Below are positions 37,090 through 48,535 of a stretch of 64,000 bases of DNA, one piece after another; the stretch's first letter is position 1, and every line of letters starts with the position of its first letter. The position numbers were made by a program, and so were the translations under genes. The notes under the pieces were generated by a model. The model was not told the origin of the DNA, searched no databases, and saw only the letters and a list, made by a program, of their open reading frames with translations. The DNA is taken from the NCBI RefSeq assembly GCF_000002995.4, contig NW_025062479.1, forward strand, positions 23,370,721 through 23,434,720, written 5' to 3'. Source of the stretch: Brugia malayi. Taxonomy: Eukaryota; Nematoda; Chromadorea; Rhabditida; Onchocercidae.

Positions 37090-38090
37090 ATTCTGGCTAT
37101 AAGTGGAAAATGATAATCATCTGATTGAATTCGACTTCAATATACGATAAGATTGCAATCATAATAAAGCTGTCGTGGAAGAATTGATAATTTAATTTAT
37201 TATTTTGGGAGAGGTTGTTGATCGCAGGAAGATTCGTTGGATGTAGATGTGAATATGTGGGGTAACAGAGGAATATAAGAATTCCTTTATTAACAGAGGC
37301 AATAGTACAATAACTTGATAGAGAACAAATGAAATTTAACTGCCATGGTTCTTGGTAAAAAACACACAATGCACCTTCAACAAGTATCAGAATGCAATAT
37401 GCGTAAACAAATTATATGATTTACAATATGAGGTTGACCTGATTTACGTGCAAATCTATTTACTAGTTCATAAGCCGCAAAGGATATCAGTTAAGCAAAA
37501 ACTGCTAACCTCACAGATTCAAAGGATAATTGATGATACAGCAATGAGGTCAACTAATTGAGGAACTGATACCGCGTAAACAATATATGAAAGATTTGCA
37601 GACTAAATGTAAGATTGGAAACAAAGAGTTATAAGCATTATTTGCAAGATTTCATAGACCATATTTCTTACTCATATTTTCAACTCTCATACAGAATTTT
37701 AAAGTTTTGCGATATTAAAATCCGTGGCAATAATTACTTGCGATCAATGTAAATCCATGTTTCTTATAATTATCATTCAGATGATCTTTTAAAACAGAAA
37801 GTTTTGTTATCTTGTAGATAATAAAACAACATTATATGTCTCTCATTTAGATGCACTATTGAACAGCTTTCTGGTTTCTAGAAATAATGCAACTACTTCA
37901 GTGATTTTGTATCCGTAATTTTTGGATCATATCTAAAACCTTACATTAAAAAATATGTTCTTGTAGATCAAGCGGATCATCAGGTTTGTTTTTGAATTGC
38001 TGTATCTTACTGATATAGCACTCTTACTCATTTTTTTGCTCTAGTGAAATTGGTAAAGTAATGCGATTGTCCTATTATTTAATTAGTTAA
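37090..38090. pseudogene. Coding-like patch in several frames, possibly a decayed gene
   Basis: This kilobase is less AT-rich than its flanks and has overlapping open stretches. On the plus strand these are 37352-37561, about 37500-37640 (GQLIEELIPRK), 37602-37750 (RLETKSYKHYLQDFIDHIS), 37819-37915 (LYVSHLDALLNSFL) and 38044-38088 (EIGKVMRLSYYLIS). The last three can be joined in phase (donors near 37731 and 37915, acceptors ttgtag at 37818 and gctctag at 38043). On the minus strand 37097-37369 is open too. GC-richer patches here tend to be open in all frames, so I cannot separate a real multi-exon gene from a decayed one. No domain or transposon motif recognised. Confidence 0.3.
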
Positions 38091-38724
38091 TCGGCATCTT
38101 AGATCAGTATTTCTTATCAAAATCTAAAAAACACTTTTTATAAATGAAGCAATGTATTAAAAAATGAATTTCAAATATTAATGAAACTGTTCAATAAAAA
38201 AAAAAAAAAAATAAGAACAGTCAATATTACTATGAAATGCCGAGCCAGAAGTTATCGTTTTGCGATCTATGACCATGTCATTACTTCAACTACTTGATCT
38301 GCGCTATAAATCTGCACAATTCTTAGTCTTCAAAAATTAAAAACAATAAATAGCGAAGAAATGACAAAATATGTTTTATATAAATATCCAACTATGTGTT
38401 TTCTTCGCTTGCCTTTAATTGCAATTTAAAACATTTTGCTGTGGATGCCGTTTATTTAACCCATCACTTTAGCAAATTTAATGTACTATTTAACTCTGTT
38501 CTAATCAACTTTTTTTTGTTGCAAACATAATGTAGTAAATGATCTATTCATCAATCTGGTTGCAGTGAATTTATCACAATAGCGAAAGCGAAAGCACTAT
38601 TTATTGAGTCATTCTCAGTGCAATGCAAATATTTTCCAGAAATTTCTAGCCAAAAATTTATCCAAAAAAAAATAACGAAAATTGCTTTGGGTTGCGGTTT
38701 TTTTTTCAACTTTTTCTTTTTTTG
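38091..38724. other. Intergenic DNA, mixed composition
   Basis: Contains a 21-codon open stretch from ATG at about 38233 (MKCRARSYRFAIYD) that is also open on the opposite strand, with no partner exon. Otherwise nothing recognised. Confidence 0.4.
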
Positions 38725-39330
38725 TAAGTGGTTTGGAATTGGTTTGTAATTGGTTCGTAAGTGGTTTGTAATTGGTTTGTAAGTGGTTTGTAATTGGTTT
38801 GTAAGTGGTTTGTAATTGGTTTGTAAGTGATTTGTAATTGGTTTGTAAGTGGTTTGTAATTGGTTTGTAAGTGGTTTGTAATTGGTTTGTAAGTGGTTTG
38901 TAATTGGTTCCTAAGTGGTTTGTAATTGGTTTGTAAGTGGTTTGTAATTGGTTTGGAATTGGTTTATAAGTGGTTTGTAATTGGTTTGTAGGTGGTTTGT
39001 AATTGGTTTGTAAGTGGTTTGTAATTGGTTTGTAAGTGGTTTGGAATTGGTTTGTAATTGGTTCGTAAGTGGTTTGTAATTGGTTTGTAAGTGGTTTGTA
39101 GTTGGTTTGTAAGTGGTTTGTGATTGGTTTGTAAGTGGTTTGTAATTGGTTTGTAAGTGGTTTGTAAGTGGTTTGTAATTGGTTTGTAAGTGGTTTGTAA
39201 GTGGTTTGTAATTGGTTTGTAAGTGGTTTGTAATTGGCTCCTAAGTGGTTTGTAATTGATTTGTAAGTGGTTTGTAGGTGGTTTGTAGTTGGTTTGTAAG
39301 TGGTTTGTAAGTGGTTTCTAACTGGTAACT
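38725..39330. repeat. G/T-rich 11/22-bp minisatellite
   Basis: About 600 bp of the 11-mers tggtttgtaat and tggtttgtaag, mostly alternating (22-bp unit), with sporadic ggttcgtaag and ggttcctaag variants. The plus strand is almost free of C throughout. No coding potential. Confidence 0.96.
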
Positions 39331-40309
39331 AAAGCAAAGACATGTTTATTCTTGCTTTGTAAAAAGTATTGTTGCAAGGACATATTAAAGCTTCTAAAAG
39401 AATTTGATTCTCCCGATCTCTGTCTTTATCTCTCTTCTAAAATTTAAAAGAATGTACTAAAAGAATATGTTTGAACTGACTTCGGTTTTTCCATCTACGA
39501 TCAAAAATTATATGTTGTGTTCGTTGATTTTGATTTTGTAGCTTTATCTAGCAAGTTAATTGAGATTAATTTTGAAATTAATCACTTGTAATCCGATAAT
39601 AGTGTTTAATTCAGTCGGTTGAAATTTGTTGAACAGGTACGAGTTATATGCTATGCCAAAGAGTTTCATCTCATTTTATGCTAAGAATTTATTAATTTTA
39701 ATTTAAACAAAAAAAGAAAAAACTTGTAATATGATTCAAGGCAGAAAGATTCAGTGTGAAGGAGAAAGGAATTAACAACATTATAAAGAAAATAGCCAGG
39801 AAGACATATTCTGGAAACAATTTCGGAAATTGTAGAGGATTCCATGTATATTATTGAACAAAAGAGGAATATAACTCATAAGAGATTTCAGAAATATGAA
39901 TGATTTAGCAATTTCTTTTGTCATACATCATCAGCTACAGCATCACTGAAAGAGCGAAGAACCTGGCTATCATAATCTTCCATACAGCAGATTAATATTT
40001 CGAGTATGTTTTTTTTAATTATCGTTAAATTGATTGTTAACATCCTTCCTCATTATTATCATTTTTATCATCAATTTAACAGCACTATCATTATTAGTGA
40101 CCTCATCAAGCAATTATCAATATATTTGATATTAGATAATGCTGCCTGATATAGCTAAAACTAAGATATGCAAAATATGAGGAAAATTGCTTGAAAGAAG
40201 TGTAAAAAAGAAAAACGAAATTAATTGAGACAATAAAATAATTAAACTAAATATGTAAATAATGAAGTTAATATGTTAATACTATTTACGTTAATTGCTT
40301 TGATAAAAC
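39331..40309. other. Intergenic DNA with weak coding-like stretches
   Basis: The minus strand has a 39-codon open stretch from ATG at about 40047 whose end (MEDYDSQVLRSFSDAVADD) looks coding and stops at a gtatga donor-like site near 39930. The plus strand has an A/G-rich open stretch at about 39740-39860. Neither can be joined to a full gene. Confidence 0.35.
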
Positions 40310-40449
40310 ATTTGTCAAGTATGTCAAAGTAAATGATATCATGCCTATCATGATAAAAGAATCCGCTCTCTACACTGTTAATAGTATTGATTTTATAATT
40401 ATTTTCTAATTCTTTCTGAAATCCAAATCTATATGAATACAATAAATAT
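40310..40449 (-). CDS. Candidate internal exon, gene unidentified
   Basis: Bounded by a good acceptor (gtattcatatag) and a donor (AAC|gtaaat), with 46 open codons beginning FGFQKELENNYKINT and ending DKCFIKAIN. Residue use (Glu, Asp, His, Gly, Cys) differs from random AT-rich translation. I found no partner exon that keeps phase on either side, so it may be a fragment of a gene with unusual introns or a chance open stretch. Confidence 0.3.
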
Positions 40450-41889
40450 AACAATTTTTGAAAGCTATTAAGAAATGATTATTATATAATTAATGTCAAA
40501 CTTAAATTAATAAAATCAAAAAACATAACAGCAAAAAGAGGTTAATTTTACTATTCATGCATAAAACTGCATCTCTTTATTAAAATAAATTAAAAGCATC
40601 TAAAAATTTCTTACTGAGGTATTTTTGCAATTAACATTTCAGTTGAACTTTCTTTCAGTAGATGCTTATTTTAATCTCAAATCATTATAATTTCTCATAG
40701 AGCTTCCAAAAAAAAAAAATAATCTTTTTTTAAATTACTGCTTCATATTTAACAATTCACATATTCATTTTTGAAATTACTAATGGAACATTTGCGTATA
40801 ATTACAATAAAAGTTGTTTGCATTACATGCAGAAATTATTGCATATTGTGATAAGTAATTCGAAATAATTAATCAAAACAGAGAAATCATCGAGTATTAC
40901 TAACACTAGTACATTATAAACTTTCGTTTGATTTAAAATTTGCAAAGGATCATTGAAACAATGCAAAATCTAAATATCCATTAATGAATTTAATGATTGA
41001 ACGAATAAAATTGATTCTGTTGTTTTCGAAAAAATTGAAAAACAAGCGCATTACTATAATTTTTACAACAAAGCATGTAAAATTTTGTTAAATAATAGCT
41101 AATACTGAATCAATTAACGATTTTTGTGTCAATAATTCTACTATTCAGATGAAAAATTTAAATTTGATTAAAAAAAAAAAAAAAAAAATTCATATATGTC
41201 ATTATCACTATCACTATTATTATTGGGATTTATTATCATTTGCTATGATACGATGATTTTTTTTTTTCATAGGAAGAGTTTAAACATTGAGCTTTTAATT
41301 TTGATTAAACTCAAAAGATTGCATACTGCAATTTATTTTTAATGATGACTATCTTTGTGATATTTGCGACATAATTTCGAACTTATCTTCTTCATCTACT
41401 CAAACACAAACAACATCTGAGCTATACAACTCTTCAAATTTGACAATTACATATTTTGATTCATGTTTATAAAAACTACCCAAAGGTAGTAATTATGTTT
41501 GTATAATCTTTTTTTTTTTTTTTTTTTTCACATATCCCAAAAATTTTGTCACTCATTTACGATCAGTCTTTTTTTTCCAAAGTCGTCCAAGATTTTATTA
41601 TTTTAAACTGGATTAAAATATAAGGTAGTGTGTATGTTTAGTTCGAAGAATGAAAACTGATAACTTCACCTAGAAGTTCCGAAATTTCTTTTCGCAAAAA
41701 TTTCTTTTGGTTGCTATTAAAACTCTTTAAAAAAAAAAAAAAAAAAAAAAAGACCAATGAAAAAAGTAAAAGGTATCAACAAATAAAAAAGTGCATAAGA
41801 TTTTTTTTTTTAAAGTTAAAATTAAAAAAAAAAAAAAACACTTCCCTATGACATTCATCACATTTTCTTCATCATACAGATATGGTTTA
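40450..41889. other. Intergenic DNA
   Basis: AT-rich with A/T runs at 41170-41187, 41511-41529 and 41731-41751. At 41330-41475 both strands are open for 30-55 codons (Ser/Thr/Asn-rich on plus, KYVIVKFEELYSSD on minus); I could not choose between them and call no gene. Confidence 0.4.
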
Positions 41890-42438
41890 ATGCCGTTCAG
41901 CAATCGTTCTACTTATCAAACTGATATGCATAATTATTTGATGACTAAATATCTATAGTATCTACCAATCGATAGTAGTGCAATCATACCGCTACAAAGT
42001 TTATTAAGAATTTCAGAAAATTATTAAATTTAGAACTGTTCAATTAAACAAAAATTTCAATTTTCAATTTATCAGATTGATGAATTCAAGTTAATATATG
42101 CTTTTTGTAATTTTTGTATAAAATTTATGCATTTATTTATTTTTTATAATTTATGCAAAATCTATATTGTTAATGTAGGAAGTTTCATAATTTTGGACAT
42201 TTCGATTAAATTTAAACTTTTTTTTTTTACTTTAAAATATCAAATAGAACTATGTTGCAGAATCTATGGCTAATTATCACTAACATCACACTTCTTTGAA
42301 TGCTAAAATGCTCAGATCAGAACAGACATATTTTACAGTCCATATTGTCCAAAAAATGAACAAATCACGGAAATGTTCAAAAAACTGACCAATTACCTTG
42401 AAACATTAAAAGCGATGATCGATAGCAAAGGGGATTGA
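41890..42438 (+). CDS. Candidate small protein (55 aa, 2 exons), unrecognised
   Basis: Exons 41890-41957 and 42339-42438. A pyrimidine-rich acceptor (cttcatcatacag) ends at 41879, 10 bp before the ATG. The exon-exon codon TAT is split 2+1 (TA|gtatct, then ttttacag|T) and exon 2 stays open to TGA. Exon 2 is the better half: after PYCPKNEQ it forms an amphipathic helix (EMFKKLTNYLETLKAMID). The frame is also open 41 bp upstream to an ATG at 41849, and an undetected upstream exon could carry a secretion signal. Not recognised. It lies convergent to the NOL9-like gene, about 440 bp from its stop. Confidence 0.36.
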
Positions 42439-42880
42439 AAGGAAATGAACGTTTGTAAAAAAGAAAAAAAATTATTTTCATTAGTTTGGCAAATTGTACC
42501 TACCATACATTTCAGATTATTCATGACATTTAAAGTGACCAAACATTGAACATGTCAAACTTTTCATGATTTTTGAAACGCTTCAAGAATGCATTTTATA
42601 AAAATTTAAAATTCAAATTATGAAATTATAACATTTAATACTAAACATGCAACATCTAATGAATACAAAAGAATGAAAATCGAAAAAAAAAAAAAAAACA
42701 TTCAACAATTATATACGATCAATGCTTTTCTGTATTTGATCAGAATGATTTTAAAAGTGAAGACACATGATGAGAGCCAAATAATGAAAGAAGTAGTTTT
42801 CCTTTAAGATTTGGTAATTCAAGATGTAGTTTTCGTTATTTCTTTTCGTGACAGTTTTGATATTAGGTTTTATAAAATAA

Positions 42881-44358
42881 TTAGACATTGACTAAACGAT
42901 GCACAGGTCTGTACATCGGTTTCTTCACCATAAACTGAGATTGCATCCTCAAAAATCTTTTTCTGTGGAAGGCTGATTTTATCTTTAACTCCTTGAATAA
43001 TTCGGTGTGGAACGAAGAAGAACGTTCTCGAACAACATATGGTATCGCAGATCTACCCTGTAAAATCATTCAAATATTAGTGTGTCGAAGTAATGAAAAA
43101 TTTTTTGAGCTTGGAAAGGAATATTACACATCTTCAACTAAATTATCTAATAATAAGACTGGAAAATAAACAAATGATTCATCATTATAATACATTAAAT
43201 AAATTAAAAAAAAAAAAACAATAAAAAAAGTAAATAAATAAATAAATGGAAACCTGTGAAATAAGAAAATGCTGTGGAAGATCAATATTTAAACCACGAG
43301 CTAAGACATTAACTTCTTGAAGATCTGAAAATTCAAGAGGTGTTGAAATGAAAAACATGCGCTCCTCCAGATCAATTGCCCTGATAAATCCATAACCAAC
43401 GACGCGTAATGCATCTATCTTATCTGGATTTAACAAAATCGGCATATCTTGATCATCGAACAATCTTTTATCCTTTAAAATAAGCATATTATTAAAACAA
43501 TTCGAAACAGAAATAAAAATCACATTTTCATTTAAAGCTGATGCTTAAAAATGTCTTGTTTATTTCAAATCAAACAAGGAAGAATTAGAAGAAAAAAAGT
43601 AAACACGATCATAATATAATCAAGAAGATCTTATCAATTTTATATCCCTAATTTACATGAATATTTCCATCTTAACAAATGATTTCAGAAGAAAGATAAC
43701 CACAGAAAGAATCGTTATTTTTCTTTCTCGTCGTACCAGAAAATCATAAATTATTAATGTAATAAAGAAAAAAAACTTTCATTTTCACTTAGCCTACAAT
43801 CACCCTTAATCTTACAGCTTGTATAAATTTGATAACTCCTAAAACTGCATTCAAGTTAAAAAAAAAAAAAAAACTTGGTCTTACTGAAAATAATTGCATT
43901 GAATTCTTTCTGAAATTATAAAGTTCTTCGTCTAGCAAAAGGGTGTAAATACAAAACTATTATAACTAAAGAAAAAAGAGAAAAAAAAAAAAACCTCTTC
44001 CGAATGATTAATAGAATTATGGACACAAAGAGCGACAAAAGTACAATTCAAAACGGCAAATATATGATTTGAAGGGAATGGTTCGTTTGTATGTATCAGT
44101 ACTGCTACATCGCGGAATAATATCGCGGAAGGAGCTGCATCGGCAAACGATTTCAACGTTGGAATAGGACATAATTCTGCCATATATGCTGTTATTCGAA
44201 GACTTCGTAAAACAGAAGAAGAGTAGATCATATGCCTGAACATGAAAGTACTTACAAATTTCACTAATCCGAAAATTCCTCAATCATTAAAACGTTATAT
44301 CATACGACATTTCAAAGTATTATTATTATTGTTTGTTATTCTATTTCTTATTCTTATC

Positions 44359-44394
<36 letters not shown>

Positions 44395-47300
44395 TTATTA
44401 TTTATTAATACTATTATTAATAACATTATTCCGAAACTGAATTAGTTTTACTGGTGATATAATTCACTCAGTTTGACTCAAAAAATTTAAATTAGCACTT
44501 ATAAATCATTCAGTTTCTACTTTGTACACTTTCTCCACAAAAATAAGGATAAGAATAAGAATAATGAATACTAAAGATGAAAAGATAAAACAACAATTTA
44601 TTCTATAAAAAAATTTTTAAAAATGTTCGAAGTAGTTTCTTTTTGCAGCTAAAATAAATATGTTACAAGGGAAAATCAACTTAATTCTTATTTCAAAATG
44701 GAGTAAAACTAATTTTCTTCTAAATTCCATTTCCACAAAAACTTACATGGGTTTTTCTATAGCATCGCCATAAAATACAAGTGGTTTTGCATTTCCATTC
44801 ATAACAGATTGCTTTACCTGAAAGAAAAATGAAAATAAATAAAATAATGCAGAAAAGGCAAAGCATCATAATAGATGTTTTGTTGCCAAGAAATAGATCA
44901 TTGACCAATAAAACATGGTAAATTTTGAGAAACGGAAAACTTTTCAATGCAATCTCACAACCTTAACTTTTATCGATGTATTCATACCATGTAATTGGAT
45001 CCTGTTGAATCAACGAACGTGAACACAAAATCGGGATCAAACAATTCTAACATTTCATCCAAAAGTGAAGCACCTTTCCCTGTAATTTAATTGCTCGGTG
45101 ACAGCTAAATCCAGAACTTATCTTTTTGTATTTCTCAGTCGAAATAATTTTTATTTCGACAAAATTGAAAAGTAGTCATTAATATCAATACCTTCAACCC
45201 ATCCACAAGTATTAATGAAAAGCGGAGATGATGAAAGGCTATCATTCAAAAAACAATCCAACAATTTCCGAAGAATCACCAAATATGAACTTGAATCATC
45301 GTTTACACAAATCTTTCCGTAAAAATAAGTATCAGACAGAAGGATTCGTTGTTGAAATGGTGGAGCACCTGAAACTTTTAAAAATTAGTTTATTTTTCCT
45401 GAATGATTGGTGATAGATACAAAAGAAGAGAGAATTGAGATTTACTACGAAATAACCACAGACACAAAAAGTAACCTAAAAGTGGTGAGGTGACCTTTAA
45501 TAATGAAATACTTCCTGGTGGATTCATTTCTGGTTGTCCAACATCACAGTCCAGAATATACGGAGGCGATCGTCCCCTAAAGTAATAAAATTCGAGACAG
45601 ACAATTGTAATAAACCCTAGGATAAAGATAATGCAGAAAAATACAGCCAAGAAATTTGAAACATCTGAAAAACAAGTAGATCAGAAAATAACTGCTATTT
45701 ATTATTAGTCAGTATTGAACTAAAATATTGCCTCAAAAACAAAAAATTTTTAAAAGCTGAAAAATGAGAAAAAAAGAAAAGAAAATAACCAATTTCGCTA
45801 AGAGTAAAATAAAATTTTTCAAAAAAAAAATTTTTTTTCTTTCTAATTTCAATGGAAATTTTCACGAGTCATTTTCCTCATTAGAGTGAATTGCTATTAA
45901 ATATTTATTAGAAAAAGATAAATAGACGAGGAGATAGAATTACTTTCCAAGAACTGAATTAGCTAATACTCGAGTAAGCATCGATTTTCCTGTGTTTTTA
46001 TTTCCTATAACCATTGTTATATTTCTTTTTCCTTTTTCTGAAAAATGAATCATCTTGATTTATTTAGTCATAGTAAAAATTATTCATATAATTTTCGTTT
46101 GAATTAACAACCAATTATCATAAATTCATGTTTCTAACTTGCATCTCTAACGCTTATTAAGAAATTGATCTAGTCGAAAAGTTTCGATTAGTGTAAAGTG
46201 ATAACAAAGATACTATAAAAAGTGCTCATTTTGATATATACGTTAGCTTAATCCTTCTAGCTGCACAATAATTAAAACTTACGCGATTCATTTAAGATTT
46301 GTTCCATCAATTGAGAAATGCTTTCAGCAGTTCTACCACTATAAAGAGGTGGATATCTTATTTGAAGTGCACTACATAGCGGTCCCACTGAATAACATTC
46401 ATTGTAGTTCGATGGCAGGAAAAAAATCTGAAAAACGAAAATTCTTTAAAGTAACTCGTATGTATGGCCACATTATCTGATAGTATAGTGCAAAGAAAAA
46501 TCATGTATACGCTAAATATAATTAAAATCTAACAGATGTCCTTCTACATCCAGCACAAAGAGTGATACAGCAAAAATACAAAATGATTTGTGGCAAAAAA
46601 AAAAAAAAAAAGGTAAATTTTAGCAAAGAATAGGAATGGTAGATTGATGCGATGAAAGAAAAACTTCTGAAATTCTATAAATAATAGAAATGTTTTCCAC
46701 TTTCATACCTGACCATGAAGTTCACGAAGACAAGCACAAATCTTTGAAAAATTAAACCGAAAAAGCAGCACACTATCACCATTTTCGAATTCTTTCAATA
46801 TCGAATCCACTGCATTTGTTAGCTGAATAAGTTGGATAAAATCAAACATTAAAAAATAGCAGGAATACAAAGCATTTTAAATATAAAAAAAAAAAAATGC
46901 ACATGCATTTTAAGTTTTCCTGAGAGTATGAATTTCTTCGTCTTTTTGTATCTAACTTGATAGGTATAATATTTCACATCAAAAAAAAAAAAAATTTTTT
47001 TGAAATAAAAGACCTCTTTCAGTCGCCATTTCACACGATGCAGATTGAAAAGATTATCTTGAAATGAAACAAATTGCGCTGGAGGACCAATCGAATACGG
47101 TGCTGCAATTTTGATAAACCGTTCTTCTGCATAAGCACCAGGTTCAAACTCATAACCACGTGATACTACTTTACCAAAGAGTATCTTAAAAGAAAAAGTT
47201 CAATAAATAATAATAATATTATTATTCCATTATTTCTTTTCTTTTCACGTTTAATTTCATTGCTCTTGTCCATTTACTCCATTCTGCTCTAACTCATTTC

Positions 47301-47937
47301 AAGAATTTATCCTTAGGCTCTTTATTCAAACAGATGAACTTCAAATAAATAACACCAATTACCTGAATATCAAATACACCGAAAATACTGATGCGACAAT
47401 TGTGCTTCAATATGGCTAAACTATAATCCGGTCGGTAACACTGATGAAAGTAGCTGAAATTTCATAAATGAATTTGTATATTTTTCATAATTTCTCACAG
47501 TAATAAATATAATTAAGTTTAATAATTACCAGAATATATAGATCATACTTAAGTTCGCATCTATTCTAGCTACAATTCTATATATGATAGAAGACAAAGA
47601 TAACTCACAGACAATATGCTTTAAATTGAACGTTAAAGGAACTCAAAAAATTCAATCAGCTGACTGAGAGAGAAAAATTCATAAAACAAAGAATTTAATA
47701 GGTTATACATTCAATACACCATTTGAAAAAAAGTCTTAAATTAATATTATACAAGAATTATTTGATTCATTCAATAGGTCTAGGTCAAATATAGATTTAA
47801 AAAATAAAGAATACATTGTGTTATGCAGAAATAAAATTATAATTATGAGAAGTTATGCATAAGTAGTAAACGACAGAAAAAATAAAATAAACGAAGTAGT
47901 CTACTAACCCATCTAAACTTTTAATATCGTTTGACAT
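42881..47937 (-). CDS. nol-9: NOL9/Grc3-type polynucleotide 5'-hydroxyl kinase, complete
   Basis: This kinase phosphorylates RNA 5'-OH ends and, with the nuclease LAS1, processes pre-rRNA ITS2 in the nucleolus. Thirteen minus-strand exons: 47909-47937, 47363-47453, 47014-47184, 46709-46822, 46283-46427, 45944-46037, 45476-45576, 45192-45368, 44988-45079, 44747-44817, 43995-44235, 43254-43472, 42881-43057. All junctions keep phase and give 573 aa, shorter than human NOL9 (about 700) mainly at the N-terminus. Walker A GNKNTGKS is at residues 195-202. The family Walker-B/substrate motif DCDVGQPEMNPPGS starts at about 224, followed by APPFQQR, the CGWVEGKG segment near 305 and a C-terminal domain containing ALRVVGYGFIRAIDLEERMFFISTP, all matching NOL9. 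The start is the first ATG after a tttgtag acceptor (47949). An (TTA)n run lies in intron 10 at about 44346-44410. Confidence 0.95.
44346..44410. repeat. Intronic (TTA)n microsatellite
   Basis: A run of tta repeats with few interruptions inside an intron of the NOL9-like gene. The Tyr-rich plus-strand frame across it is an artefact. Confidence 0.85.
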
Positions 47938-48107
47938 ATTTCTAATTTCTACAAAATGTTTAATTCGTAGCCACCATCATTGCATTGAGTATTATCTGGA
48001 AGAAATAAAACTAAAATCAAATTATATTACATAATATACAAACTTTAAAGAAAAAAGAATTTCAAGAGTACACGTCTTTAATTTTGAGGAAAAATTTCAA
48101 TATTAAA

Positions 48108-48535
48108 CGTATGCGTACGTCAAGTTAACGTATCAATTTCAATATTAAACGTTACTCTCTCTTTCTCTCTTCTGCCTCTCTAATTTACGCGTACGTCAAG
48201 TTAACGTATCAATTTCAATATTAAACGTTACTCTCTCTTTCTCTCTTCCGCCTCTCTAATTTACGCGTACGTCAAGTTAACGTATGAATTTCAATATTAA
48301 ACGTTACTCTCTCTTTCTCTCTTCCGCCTCTCTAATTTACGCGTACGTCAAGTTAACGTATGAATTTCAATATTAAACGTTACTCTTTCTTTTCTCTCTC
48401 TCTCTTCTGCCTCTCTAATTTACGCGTACGTCAAGTTAACGTATGAATTTCAATATTAAACGTTACTCTTTCTTTTCTCTCTCTCTCTTCTGGCTCTCTA
48501 ACTTATGCGTACGTCAAGTTAACGTTTCAATTACA
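48108..48535. repeat. 76/83-bp tandem array, about 6 units, CpG- and CT-rich
   Basis: The landmark caagttaacg recurs at 48121, 48197, 48273, 48349, 48432 and about 48515: 76-bp units, then 83-bp ones after an extra ctctctc insertion. Each unit has a pyrimidine tract (ctctctctttctctctt) and a palindrome-rich core (cgcgtacgtcaagttaacgt). The array starts about 170 bp upstream of the NOL9-like start codon, so it lies in that gene's promoter region. Confidence 0.93.

Noticed and set aside
37908..37970. Open stretch containing SVIFGSYLKPYIKKYVL with a CAG|gtttgt donor
   Set aside because: Attractive alone, but it overlaps another frame that joins both neighbours in phase, and no adjacent exon matches its own phase; left within the pseudogene-like patch.
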